In this document: in pieces, positions 9,451 to 17,911 of the stretch | Layout of the letters: every line of letters starts with the position of its first letter | How positions within the stretch are numbered: position 1 is the stretch's first letter | Assembly (NCBI RefSeq): GCF_001629735.1 | Contig: NZ_CP015224.1 | Location: forward strand, 558,001 to 622,000 | Source: Lysinibacillus sphaericus | GTDB lineage: Bacteria; Bacillota; Bacilli; Bacillales_A; Planococcaceae | Length of the DNA: 64,000 nucleotides | Reading direction: 5' to 3' | The notes under the pieces: model-generated | Database searches by the model: none | The model's input: the letters and a program-made list of their open reading frames with translations, nothing else | What the model was told of the DNA's origin: nothing | Position numbers and translations under genes: made by a program

Positions 9451-10788
9451 ATGACTTATTTTAATCATGTATTACTGTTAGGAACAGGGCCTACAGTCAT
9501 TCAATTAGCTGTGAATTTCAAAAATTTTTTCAAGAGTAAAATTGCTATTGCAGGTCGAGAATCTGTACGTTCCAATATTTTCTTTGAAGCAGTTGTTCAG
9601 CATCAGCTTGTACTTAAGGTGTCTGTACAAAATACACAACATCAGGCTGTTTCAGGAGTATGTAAGATTGATGCATGTTTTAAGGGGTATCATAAAATAT
9701 CTGGAAAGTGGGATACTGTTGTCCTTTGTGTGACGACAGATTCTTATCTAGCTGTATTAGCACAAATTGATACGAAAGTATTGAAGGAGGTTAGTAGCTA
9801 TATATTAATCTCACCTACATTTGGTTCTAGTCTTTTAATGGCTAATTTTCTAAAGAATCTTTGCCCTCATGCAGAGATCATTAGTTTTTCCACATATTAT
9901 GGAGATACTAGATGGATAGGTGGAATTCCATCAAATGAAGTTTTGACAACAGGAGTGAAGAATACAATTTATATTGGCTCAACCTACTCAACGTCTTCTA
10001 GACTAGTTAGAATTACTGAATTATTTAAGGATTTGGGAATTCATTTGAAAAAATTAGCTTGTCCCCTTGAGGCAGAAACAAGGAATATTTCTTTGTACGT
10101 CCATCCTCCCTTATTTATGAATGATTTTGCATTAAAAGCAGTATTTGAGGAGGATAACGTAACAAAATATGTGTATAAGCTTTATCCTGAGGGGCCTATT
10201 ACTTATACTATGATTAGGCATTTACTAACCTATTGGGGAGAAATGATGAAAATCACAAACCACTTCAATATTCAACCTCTCAATTTATTAAAGTTTATGG
10301 TAGATGATAATTATCCATTGCAGCCAGCAAGTATAAATAGACAGGAAATCGAGAATTTTAATAAACTTGAATCTATACATCAAGAATATTTGCTCTATAT
10401 TCGTTATGCTTCTTTATTAATTGATCCATTTTCTATACCAAACAAAGAAGGAAAATACTTTGATTTTTCGGCAATCCCTTTTAAAGGAATGTATAAAAAT
10501 CTTGATGGAGAATGGGATATTCCTAGAATGCCAAAAGAGGACTATTTTCGTATGAAAATCATACAAGGGATTGCGAGTGCCCTGAAATTGGAAAGCCCAA
10601 CGCTTGATCATTTTGTCCAAACCTACGAAAAAAAACTACAGCAAGTTGTGGCTACATCTAGGAATAAAATATTTTCTGATGCCTTCCAAATAAAATCCTA
10701 TTCACAAGAAATCGAGATGATTTGTAAGGATTTAATTTTAAGTGAAAAACAAAAGACAGGGAAGAAAATATGTAACAGGATTAATTAG
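9451..10788 (+). CDS. cntM: Staphylopine-type opine dehydrogenase (CntM-like)
   Basis: Would reductively condense the CntL product with a 2-oxo acid (pyruvate or 2-oxoglutarate in known relatives) using NAD(P)H, giving an opine metallophore. The 445 residues start with a Rossmann motif (LLLGTGPTVIQLA). Strings typical of CntM follow: LISPTFGS, ISFSTYYGDTRW, LTTGVK, AETRNISLYVHPPLFMNDF, YPEGPIT, YLLYIRYASLLIDPFS, YFDFSAIPFK. ATG 9451 follows GGTGAGGAG at six bases; an ATG at 9424 overlaps the cntL stop but has no site. The two genes are almost contiguous. No Cnt-type export or ABC import genes are nearby. Confidence 0.93.
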   Translation: MTYFNHVLLLGTGPTVIQLAVNFKNFFKSKIAIAGRESVRSNIFFEAVVQHQLVLKVSVQNTQHQAVSGVCKIDACFKGYHKISGKWDTVVLCVTTDSYLAVLAQIDTKVLKEVSSYILISPTFGSSLLMANFLKNLCPHAEIISFSTYYGDTRWIGGIPSNEVLTTGVKNTIYIGSTYSTSSRLVRITELFKDLGIHLKKLACPLEAETRNISLYVHPPLFMNDFALKAVFEEDNVTKYVYKLYPEGPITYTMIRHLLTYWGEMMKITNHFNIQPLNLLKFMVDDNYPLQPASINRQEIENFNKLESIHQEYLLYIRYASLLIDPFSIPNKEGKYFDFSAIPFKGMYKNLDGEWDIPRMPKEDYFRMKIIQGIASALKLESPTLDHFVQTYEKKLQQVVATSRNKIFSDAFQIKSYSQEIEMICKDLILSEKQKTGKKICNRIN

Positions 10789-10903
10789 TTATTAAGTTTT
10801 CAATCAGTCGTATCATTAAGCTGGCTTTAGCGGTCGTATGAAAACTAAGAATTAGCGGACTCTTCAAAAGTCTGAAGTTATTGCTAAATAAATGCGTAGT
10901 GCA

Positions 10904-10936
10904 AGCCACCAATTAGTAGATGGGTGGTTCTATTTT
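10904..10936 (+). terminator. Weak hairpin terminator after cntM-like gene
   Basis: A 7-bp stem (AGCCACC with GGTGGTT, one G-T pair) is followed by a T-rich run. It may end the cntLM transcript. Confidence 0.5.
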
Positions 10937-10941
10937 AAATT

Positions 10942-10960
10942 GACAATGATAATCATTATC
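10942..10960 (+). promoter_or_regulatory. Fur box
   Basis: GACAATGATAATCATTATC differs at one base from the classical 19-base Fur consensus. TTGACA at 10940-10945 overlaps it as a possible -35. Iron-loaded Fur would block transcription toward the AraC/lipoprotein/cupin genes. Confidence 0.88.
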
Positions 10961-10963
10961 GAT

Positions 10964-11001
10964 AAGGTGGAGATAGACGAGCATCGTCATCTCCACCTTT
11001 T
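10964..11001 (+). terminator. Strong hairpin directly downstream of the Fur box
   Basis: An 11-bp perfect stem (AAGGTGGAGAT / ATCTCCACCTT) with an inner 4-bp stem (ACGA/TCGT) is followed by TTTT. It starts four bases after the Fur box and about 205 bases before the next gene. It could be a terminator or leader attenuator, or the body of a very short iron-regulated RNA. Confidence 0.6.
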
Positions 11002-11208
11002 CGCATGTTAGGCTAAATACGTTTGAATAATATTGCAGAATGGACCTTCTGTAAAAAGATAGAGGAACAGACCTAAAATGTCTGTGTCTTTTAGCTACAT
11101 CAGTAGCTTATTGAAGGGTATACGCTGTTTATGGTCAAAAGTTATTCAAGATGTACAGCTAGAATTTTACGATTACTGGTAAACAATTTTTGAAATGAGG
11201 TATGCAAT

Positions 11209-12036
11209 TTGAACATCGATGTAAATCAGTTAGCAGAATATTTAGCACATATTCCATTTCAAGTAGAAGGAATATATCGATATGCTAGTAATTCAGGTGT
11301 GCCATACGCTGACTATACAGATGCTTTTCCTGGATTTGTTTTTCCACTTAATGGAAAAATACAATTTCATTTCAATGGCACACCTTATATCTTTTCTCCA
11401 GGAAAAATTGTGCATGGCGGTGCAAAAATGAAACTGGATCAAAAGAATTTTGATAATACGAATTGGGAATATATCCTTGTTCTCTATCGCATATGTAACT
11501 CAGAACCGCAGGAGGCAGGCTTTTCTCATCAACATTTTGAATTATCAACTGGACAATCTCCTCGTCTTATCGAATTAGTTATGCGTCTTTGGCATGTGTA
11601 TAATCAGCGCGGAGGCATTTCTAGGTTTCAGACTGAAATGCTATTTCGTGATGTATTGAATGAGGCTTTATTATGTGTGGTTAATCGGCAAAATAGCTGT
11701 CAATCACATATTTTATTTGAGCAGGTATCTTCCTATATTCATGAACACTATTATCAAAGCCTTACAATTCCCTTGCTTGCAGAACAATATAACGTGAATC
11801 GAAATCGGCTATCTTATGTATTTAGAAAACATGCAGGGATGGGACCAGCAGAATATTTATTGAAATACCGTATAAACATGGCACAAGAAATGCTCTTTAA
11901 AAGTGATGCTCCTGTACAACAAATTGCGCAGGCTGTCGGAATGGATGACCCCTTTTATTTTAGTAGAGTGTTTAAGAAACAATTTGGTATACCTCCTAAA
12001 GAGTTTCGTGAGAAGTTCATTAATAATCCATGCTAG
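11209..12036 (+). CDS. AraC-family transcriptional regulator
   Basis: A 275-residue regulator with a cupin-like ligand-binding N-terminus (about 20-100, with FVFPLNGKIQFHFNG) and two C-terminal AraC helix-turn-helices (about 180-270, ending VGMDDPFYFSRVFKKQFGIPPKEF). The start is TTG at 11209 with GAGG eight bases upstream. It lies downstream of the Fur box and directly before a siderophore-type binding lipoprotein. Regulators of this kind, such as B. subtilis Btr, activate iron-siderophore uptake genes when bound to their ligand. That role here is inferred from context. Confidence 0.88.
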   Translation: MNIDVNQLAEYLAHIPFQVEGIYRYASNSGVPYADYTDAFPGFVFPLNGKIQFHFNGTPYIFSPGKIVHGGAKMKLDQKNFDNTNWEYILVLYRICNSEPQEAGFSHQHFELSTGQSPRLIELVMRLWHVYNQRGGISRFQTEMLFRDVLNEALLCVVNRQNSCQSHILFEQVSSYIHEHYYQSLTIPLLAEQYNVNRNRLSYVFRKHAGMGPAEYLLKYRINMAQEMLFKSDAPVQQIAQAVGMDDPFYFSRVFKKQFGIPPKEFREKFINNPC

Positions 12037-12119
12037 TTTCAACAAGCATCCATTCAAATCTATCAATGCCTTTACTATACTAATGGCATATCAAAGATCA
12101 TATGTTGGAGGAATTTAGG

Positions 12120-13100
12120 ATGCAAAAGATGAAAGGATTGTGTTTCTCAATACTTTTATTAGCTGGAATACTAGGAGGCTGTAATGAAACACCAACTGAA
12201 AATAAAGGAATATCTACAAAAGAGACATCTACTTCAGCGATTCAGCAGGATACTACTGATTGGCCAAGAACCATTAAGGATGCCTTAGGTAAAGAAATAG
12301 TTATCGAGAAGAAACCTGAAAAAATAGCGTCGCTTTGGTATTTTTACCCAGAAATATTAGTTGCACTGGGTGAGCCGCCTACAGCTTCTACAGATAAAGA
12401 GTATCTATCTTCTTTAGCCTATTTAAATGGAAAACTAGATTCAACCGAAGAATTAGGAGATAAATTGTCTCCTAGTATTGAAAAAACTCTATCGACCGAG
12501 CCTGATTTTATTTTAGCAACAGAACATCATGAAAAACTGTATGAATCACTTGAAAAAATAGCGCCAGTCATTACTTTAAAATACCAGGATATTTATGAAG
12601 ATTGGCAATATGGTCTCCGTACAGTAGCCGAGATTATTGGCAAAGAGGACGAAGCTGAAAAAGTAATTGAAAAAATGATGCAAGCAATTACAACTGGGCG
12701 TGAAGATTTAAAATCGATTGAAGGAGAGTCAGTAGCACTTATAGTGTCATGGGATGGAAAAACTTTTAATGTTTTGGGTGAAGATAACCCTGTTTATACA
12801 CTTGCGTTTGATAAAGAAAAGGGGTTGGGACTTACACCAGATATCACATTTAATGGTAAGAGCAATCAGTTTTCTGCGTTCGAAGGAATTTCAACTATTC
12901 AAGCAGACCATATTTTCCTTATAGGGGATATAACCAAAAAAGAAACATTACTGAGTGAGTTAAATGAAAATAATGTTTGGAATAATATGAACGCGGTAAA
13001 GAAAGGAAATATTCATTTGATGGATACATCTGCTATTACTGGTGGCCCACTAGCTATGGAATACGCTTTGCAAAATATAACAAAAGCTCTAAAAAATTAA
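12120..13100 (+). CDS. Iron-siderophore (FecB/FhuD-type) ABC transporter binding lipoprotein
   Basis: A 326-residue lipoprotein that would capture a ferric chelate for an ABC importer. A signal peptide ends in a lipobox (ILGGC), then a Thr/Ser-rich linker, then a cluster A-1 binding fold starting at about 45 (WPRTIKDALGKEIVIEKKPEKIASL). ATG 12120 is preferred because GGAGG lies eight bases upstream; an ATG at 12102 lies before that site. No permease or ATPase gene follows, so it must share a transporter encoded elsewhere. Whether it binds the opine made by the cntLM-like pair is unknown; Cnt systems use a different type of binding protein. Confidence 0.88.
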   Translation: MQKMKGLCFSILLLAGILGGCNETPTENKGISTKETSTSAIQQDTTDWPRTIKDALGKEIVIEKKPEKIASLWYFYPEILVALGEPPTASTDKEYLSSLAYLNGKLDSTEELGDKLSPSIEKTLSTEPDFILATEHHEKLYESLEKIAPVITLKYQDIYEDWQYGLRTVAEIIGKEDEAEKVIEKMMQAITTGREDLKSIEGESVALIVSWDGKTFNVLGEDNPVYTLAFDKEKGLGLTPDITFNGKSNQFSAFEGISTIQADHIFLIGDITKKETLLSELNENNVWNNMNAVKKGNIHLMDTSAITGGPLAMEYALQNITKALKN

Positions 13101-13127
13101 GTAGAACAAATAAAGGGAGAGAAGTAT

Positions 13128-13457
13128 ATGTATTATCAAGCTATTAATCTGAATGAGAGTGCAGCTCAAATAAATGAACTATGGGCACCAAAAGTTATTG
13201 GTGAAATACACGATTTCCAATTCAAGCTGGTTAAGATTGATGGAGATTTTATATGGCATGAGCATCAAGGAGCGGATAAAGTATTTATTGTCCTCCAAGG
13301 AGAGCTATTTATCGCTTTTCGCGATGGCCAGGTGAAAATTTCACAAGGGGAGATGGTTATAATTCCAGGTGGCCCTGCGCATAAGCCTTTTGCCGAAAAA
13401 GAATGCCATATTATGCTAGTGGAGCCTAAAGGCATAGTAAATACTGATAGTAAATAA
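13128..13457 (+). CDS. Small cupin-domain protein
   Basis: A 109-residue single cupin. The metal-site motifs are visible: WHEHQGADKVFIVLQGE (motif 1) and PGGPAHKPFAEK (motif 2). It sits 27 bases after the lipoprotein gene with its own AGGGAGAG site, so it is probably cotranscribed, and a terminator follows. Cupins of this size bind a metal ion and a small ligand, but the reaction cannot be deduced. The iron-linked context is suggestive only. Confidence 0.8.
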   Translation: MYYQAINLNESAAQINELWAPKVIGEIHDFQFKLVKIDGDFIWHEHQGADKVFIVLQGELFIAFRDGQVKISQGEMVIIPGGPAHKPFAEKECHIMLVEPKGIVNTDSK

Positions 13458-13472
13458 AATAACAAAAATTCT

Positions 13473-13497
13473 AGAGCTGCATAGTCAGCTCTTTTTT
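13473..13497 (+). terminator. Rho-independent terminator
   Basis: AGAGCTG / CAGCTCT stem with a six-base loop and a T tail, 16 bases after the cupin gene. Confidence 0.82.
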
Positions 13498-13703
13498 ATT
13501 GAACGAACGAGGCAAGCTAGAGATGGAGATAAGTGTGTTAATAACAATATATCGACCTTCAGAAGAACTATTTTATAGGAGTAAAGTATCAAAAAAATAG
13601 AATGAATTTCGAGGAAAAAAATGTTGAAAAATACTTAAATTGTAATATACTTATTTGGTAGGGTCTCATACTATAGTATTTATAAATTTATTGGAGGTAT
13701 TTT

Positions 13704-13910
13704 ATGTCAGACAGAAGTTTCGTAGCAACATTATTACTTTGTTTCTTTTTAGGAAGTCTAGGTGTTCACCGTTTTTATGCTGGTAAAATCGGTACAGGAA
13801 TTTTAATGTTTTTAACATTAGGTGGATTGGGTATTTGGACAATTATTGATTTAATTATGATAATCGTTGGTAAATTTACTGATAAGGACGGCAACATTAT
13901 TAAATCGTAA
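13704..13910 (+). CDS. TM2-domain membrane protein
   Basis: A 68-residue protein with two membrane helices joined by a short turn. The family signature is clear: LLCFFLGSLGVHRFYAGKIGTGILMFLT then GGLGIWTIIDLI. ATG 13704 follows GGAGG. The function of bacterial TM2 proteins is not well defined. It is monocistronic and ends at a terminator. Confidence 0.9.
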   Translation: MSDRSFVATLLLCFFLGSLGVHRFYAGKIGTGILMFLTLGGLGIWTIIDLIMIIVGKFTDKDGNIIKS

Positions 13911-14005
13911 TAGAACATAATTAGTAAATTATTGAAATATAAAAACGATGGGCTTGTACATAGATTATTTTCAGCTTGTTGATTTTATTTATAGTAATGC
14001 GATAA

Positions 14006-14045
14006 AAGAAGGGAGACTTTTCTAAATGTCTACCCTTCTTATTTA
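14006..14045 (+). terminator. Rho-independent terminator after the TM2 gene
   Basis: Stem AAGAAGGG...GAC / GTC...CCCTTCTT followed by a T-rich tail, about 100 bases after the stop. Confidence 0.75.
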
Positions 14046-14132
14046 TTTAGTGGTTAACTAATTGAGCGGATCTTATTGTTTAAGTACTTTAAGCTAACAG
14101 TATACTGCAGCTACATTAAAATAATCACTTTT

Positions 14133-14456
14133 TTAGTAATAATAGCTATCATTCATCATCTCTACTACAACGCCTATTACAAATGAAATAATCGTGATAA
14201 TGATTGATATAGCTATACCAAACAAAGCATATATTAAAGCTGATTTTGCTGCTTTAGGTTGTGTATCTTTCCATACAAAATAGATAATAATTCCAAGTAT
14301 AGGGAAACAGCATAAACTGAGTACATTAATCCAAATGTTTGGTGTATCATTTTTTGCCGCAGTTACTTGACCGCTAAATTTTAATATGTTAACGCCACAG
14401 TGTAGACAAATTTCGGCATTCTCGTTAACGCTAGAACCACAATTGGGACAATACAT
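14133..14456 (-). CDS. Zinc-ribbon membrane protein (paralogue 1)
   Basis: A 107-residue protein with an N-terminal zinc ribbon (CPNCG...CLHCG, residues 3-26) and two membrane helices (about 50-105). ATG 14456 has GGAGG eight bases upstream; an ATG six codons earlier lies before that site. It is a paralogue of the next gene upstream: both share the pattern INVLSLCCFPILGIIIYFVW-KD-(Q/E)KP-AAKSAL. The function is unknown; zinc-ribbon/membrane proteins of this size are common in Bacilli. Confidence 0.82.
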   Translation of the reverse strand: MYCPNCGSSVNENAEICLHCGVNILKFSGQVTAAKNDTPNIWINVLSLCCFPILGIIIYFVWKDTQPKAAKSALIYALFGIAISIIITIISFVIGVVVEMMNDSYYY

Positions 14457-14626
14457 ATTAAAGACCTCCTGCATCTTAGAAAATGCCCATTTACCAACTT
14501 TTTTCTGCTGTTCAGCTAATTAGTATAGTATCGATAACGGTTGAACGTACATCCCTTATAGAGCATATTTAGCTAAAAAAGATTATGTTCACTACAATAA
14601 ATACCTTACATATGTAATCACTCGAT

Positions 14627-14908
14627 TTAGGAACTAAATAATCCTATAAGGAGCATGGCAATATAGAATAATATGATAAGTCCTAAGTTAATAAAGAAGA
14701 AAGTTAAAGCAGATTTAGCCGCAATTGGTTTTTCGTCTTTCCAAACAAAGAACAACACTAATCCAACAAGTGGCACACAGCAAAGTGTAAGTATGTTAAC
14801 GGCCAAGTTGGGTTTGTCTTCACCACTTGCATTTTTTACGCGGACTCCACAGTGGATACAAATTTCTGCGTGCTCCGAAATTTGTTCGCCGCAATTTTTA
14901 CAATACAT
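14627..14908 (-). CDS. Zinc-ribbon membrane protein (paralogue 2)
   Basis: A 93-residue relative of the protein at 14133-14456: zinc ribbon CKNCG...CIHCG at residues 3-22, then two helices (about 35-60 and 68-92). ATG 14908 is preceded by GGAGG. It lies 18 bases after the DUF2085 gene, so those two are probably cotranscribed. Tandem duplication is the simplest origin of the pair. Function unknown. Confidence 0.82.
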   Translation of the reverse strand: MYCKNCGEQISEHAEICIHCGVRVKNASGEDKPNLAVNILTLCCVPLVGLVLFFVWKDEKPIAAKSALTFFFINLGLIILFYIAMLLIGLFSS

Positions 14909-14926
14909 AATAGGTCCTCCAGTATT

Positions 14927-15289
14927 TTATAGATTTCTTCCAACATATTGGCCAAGTAAAAAAAATTGGTAACCAATAGTATAGAAAAGATAAATAATGC
15001 CGATTCCACCAGGTAATCCAGTGAGGAACCGCCTATTATTATTACTTGTCCATTTACCAAATAATTGTCCTATACCATCGATAGCCATTGGTAAAATTAA
15101 TAAGGCTATAATCCATAAATCAAATCTTCCTAAAAGTATGACTAATAGTATGGATAAGAGATAGCCTACTGCCATACCAGTACACCTTGCACATAGTGGG
15201 AATTTTTTCCCATTATAATGAAATGACCGGTCTGGTCTTTGATGGCAAAAGAAAACAACCTTCAAAAGAAAATTAATACTATTTTCCAA
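14927..15289 (-). CDS. DUF2085 family membrane protein
   Basis: A 120-residue membrane protein with three or four helices. The family signature is visible: a CHQRPDRSF motif near residue 15, then PLCARCTGMAVGY near residue 31, giving Cys/His clusters that may bind a metal. The start is TTG at 15289 behind AAGGAG. It heads a small operon with the zinc-ribbon gene downstream. Function unknown. Confidence 0.82.
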   Translation of the reverse strand: MENSINFLLKVVFFCHQRPDRSFHYNGKKFPLCARCTGMAVGYLLSILLVILLGRFDLWIIALLILPMAIDGIGQLFGKWTSNNNRRFLTGLPGGIGIIYLFYTIGYQFFLLGQYVGRNL

Positions 15290-15966
15290 AACTGTAACTC
15301 CTTTATTATTCTAGCGTATAGTATATAACATAAATAGAATTTATGGAATATACTACATAATTTAGTTTTAAATATATAATTTTTTAAATATTGATTGAAT
15401 GAGAAATTAGTTGTTCGGAAAGATAGTTCAAAAGAGCGTTTGACAGAGGATAATAAAGTTTTTTTTGAGCTATTAAGAAGTCGACAGCTTCGGCAAAGAT
15501 ATATAGGCCATCTTTATATTATGGGGGGTCAATAGTAATAAATAAGTGCGGTTTCCAAAGCTGATTGAGTAGTTGAAACTCATCAGCTTTTTTCAGTTAA
15601 AGTGATTATCGCATTGTGAAAAAGGTTGAGGAGAAAGGGGCAAATGTTTCAATTTCTTTAAAAGTGATAGAGCGTTTACCTTGTCTCTGGCTTATATAAG
15701 CGGAAAAATTTAATGTAACGGCAGGGGAAAAAGACAAAGAGCTGATATTACTTCTCTTATTCATATTGTTAAAGTTTACTATAGATTATTTTACATAGTA
15801 TTTAGAATATTAATAATAAATTAGAATGTTTTTATTATTTTTCTGTTAAAATTACTATGTTAACCAATATTTTGGTAGTGTTAATTTTGACAATTACCTT
15901 GAATTCATTCATTGGATTAAACAATACCCTTATTAAATAGGAAAATGGGGAGGTATTACTCTAAGT
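15290..15966. other. 677-base intergenic region between divergent genes
   Basis: No reading frame looks real. It contains an isolated terminator-like hairpin (15558-15594) with no obvious gene upstream of it, which suggests a lost gene. The last 200 bases are AT-rich and should carry the promoter and leader of the SLH protein gene; the ribosome binding site GGGGAGGT is at 15947. Confidence 0.45.
15558..15594 (+). terminator. Orphan terminator hairpin
   Basis: AAGCTGATTGAGT / ACTCATCAGCTT stem (one bulge) with a following T run. No intact plus-strand gene precedes it. Confidence 0.6.
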
Positions 15967-17832
15967 ATGAGTAAATGGAGGAAATCGAAGTATTTAAAAG
16001 CAATAACAGCAATGGCATTAACGGCTTCAACAGTAGTGGTGGTAGCACCGATTGCATCAGAAGCAAGTAGCTTTAAGGATGTCCATCGAACGCATCCATT
16101 TTATGACGACATTAAGCATTTACATGATCGTGGCATGATTAATGGGTTCCAAGATGGCACATTTAAACCTGAACAAAACGTAACACGTGGACAAGCTGCT
16201 AAAATTATTGCAAGTGTTTTAGGACTAGACACATCCAATGTTAGCAATCCCAATTTTAAAGATATTTCTACTACTCAGCCATATTTTGGAGCTATTGCGG
16301 CTTTAAAGCAAGAGGGGATTATTGATGGGTATGAAGATGGAACATTTCGTCAGGGTGATTATATTCAACGTAACCATGTAGCAAAGATTTTAGCGAACGC
16401 GTTTCATTTAAAAGCTTCGAATACAAATTCATTACCATTCACGGATGTGCGTGCTGAGTACAAAGAAGCGATTGCTGCTTTATATGAAAACAACGTAACG
16501 AATGGCAAGACAGCTACATTATTTGAAGGTTCTTCAAATGTAACACGAGGGCAAATGGCTGCATTTATTAATCGTTCAGAAGCGGTTGGTCCTTCGATTT
16601 CTCACCCCTCTCAAAGTGTAACGTTTAAAGTTGAAGACTATACAGCGAATGAAATGACTATTAATGGTAAGACCTATCTTTTTAATGATTCAGTAAAGTC
16701 AATTTTTACCACTGAAAACAGAACCGCACTATTGGAGGCTGAAATTACAGCAACAATTAAAAATGGTGTGATGACAAAAGTAAATAATGTTGTTTTAAAT
16801 AATGCAGGTTCAGTAGAGAAGGGAGTTGTATTCAATACAAATGCAACGCTTGATTCCATAACAATTAACGCAGATGGTGTGACAGTTAAAAATATATCGG
16901 TTACAGGAAAAGCGACTATTACCCCAACTGTTAAAACAAAAGTGGAATTTGATGGAGCCACAGTTACTGACGGAATTTTAGTAGATACCATGGATGGAGC
17001 TAATGCTTCTTTAGAAAATAAAATTGCAAATCAAAGTACACCTGTATTGAAAATTAAAAATTCGCATACTGGAAAAGTACATGTCAAACGAAATAATATT
17101 TCGATTGTGTCGAACACAGTCATTCCTGAAATTATTATGACAGCTGCTATATCCGCTATCAATATTGATGGAGCAGCAAATAAGGTAACAATAGATTCTA
17201 CGGCAAAACTGAATATGACTGGAAATGTAAAGTTTGAACGACTTTTGCTTTCCACGCCCGCGGAATTAGCGTTAAATGCTGCTGGTGTAGTTAATTATTT
17301 AACGATTCTAAACCCTGATGCAAGAGTTTCAATCGGTTCAGATTTACTAATAAATAACTTATCGATCCCAACAGGTTCATCTGTAACAAAGATTATTACG
17401 AATTATGCCTCGGTGGCTAGCAAAATTAAGGCAATTATTGGAGGTTCTTCGCCGAGTACTGGGGCACCAAACACAGGTGGAGGAAATGTGGCCCCTGATC
17501 CAGTTATTCCCCCAGAAAAAGTGAATGAATTTAATGTTAAGAATGCTGAGGAATTAAAACAAGCATTAAAAAAAGCTAAAGCAGGAGACGTAATTAAATT
17601 AATAGCTCCAGTGTCTTCAGATGTAACATTAACAGATTTAGTCATGATTGATTTGAATGGTCATACCTTGATGGGGAATGTAACGATAACAGCTCCAACA
17701 GCTAAAGGGAGATATTCTTTAATGCCAACTGGTAGTACTGGTATTATTGCAGGTGATTTAATCATTGATGCACCAAATGTTAACATCAGTTTAGATGGGT
17801 TATCTGTTGAAGGAAACACAGTAATTGAGTAA
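15967..17832 (+). CDS. SLH-domain cell-surface protein
   Basis: A 621-residue secreted protein anchored to the wall by three S-layer homology domains, which normally bind pyruvylated secondary wall polymer. Order: signal peptide (about 1-33), SLH1 (about 35-88, INGFQDGTFKPEQNVTRGQ), SLH2 (about 96-150, IDGYEDGTF), SLH3 (about 156-207), then a repetitive beta-rich region (about 215-500), a Gly/Pro linker, and a C-terminal beta-rich module (about 520-621) that looks like a short parallel beta helix. It lies 79 bases upstream of a giant secreted nuclease gene with no terminator between, so the two are probably an operon. Confidence 0.92.
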   Translation: MSKWRKSKYLKAITAMALTASTVVVVAPIASEASSFKDVHRTHPFYDDIKHLHDRGMINGFQDGTFKPEQNVTRGQAAKIIASVLGLDTSNVSNPNFKDISTTQPYFGAIAALKQEGIIDGYEDGTFRQGDYIQRNHVAKILANAFHLKASNTNSLPFTDVRAEYKEAIAALYENNVTNGKTATLFEGSSNVTRGQMAAFINRSEAVGPSISHPSQSVTFKVEDYTANEMTINGKTYLFNDSVKSIFTTENRTALLEAEITATIKNGVMTKVNNVVLNNAGSVEKGVVFNTNATLDSITINADGVTVKNISVTGKATITPTVKTKVEFDGATVTDGILVDTMDGANASLENKIANQSTPVLKIKNSHTGKVHVKRNNISIVSNTVIPEIIMTAAISAINIDGAANKVTIDSTAKLNMTGNVKFERLLLSTPAELALNAAGVVNYLTILNPDARVSIGSDLLINNLSIPTGSSVTKIITNYASVASKIKAIIGGSSPSTGAPNTGGGNVAPDPVIPPEKVNEFNVKNAEELKQALKKAKAGDVIKLIAPVSSDVTLTDLVMIDLNGHTLMGNVTITAPTAKGRYSLMPTGSTGIIAGDLIIDAPNVNISLDGLSVEGNTVIE

Positions 17833-17911
17833 TTGACTAATAACTTTTCTGTAAATTCCTTTGCAAGATAGAGAAAAGGTTAAAAGATAAAAAATCTAAG
17901 GAGCTAAATGA

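Noticed and set aside
16674-16991. A 105-codon minus-strand frame inside the SLH protein gene
   Set aside because: Shadow of the strong coding frame on the plus strand; codon pattern is the complement of the real gene.
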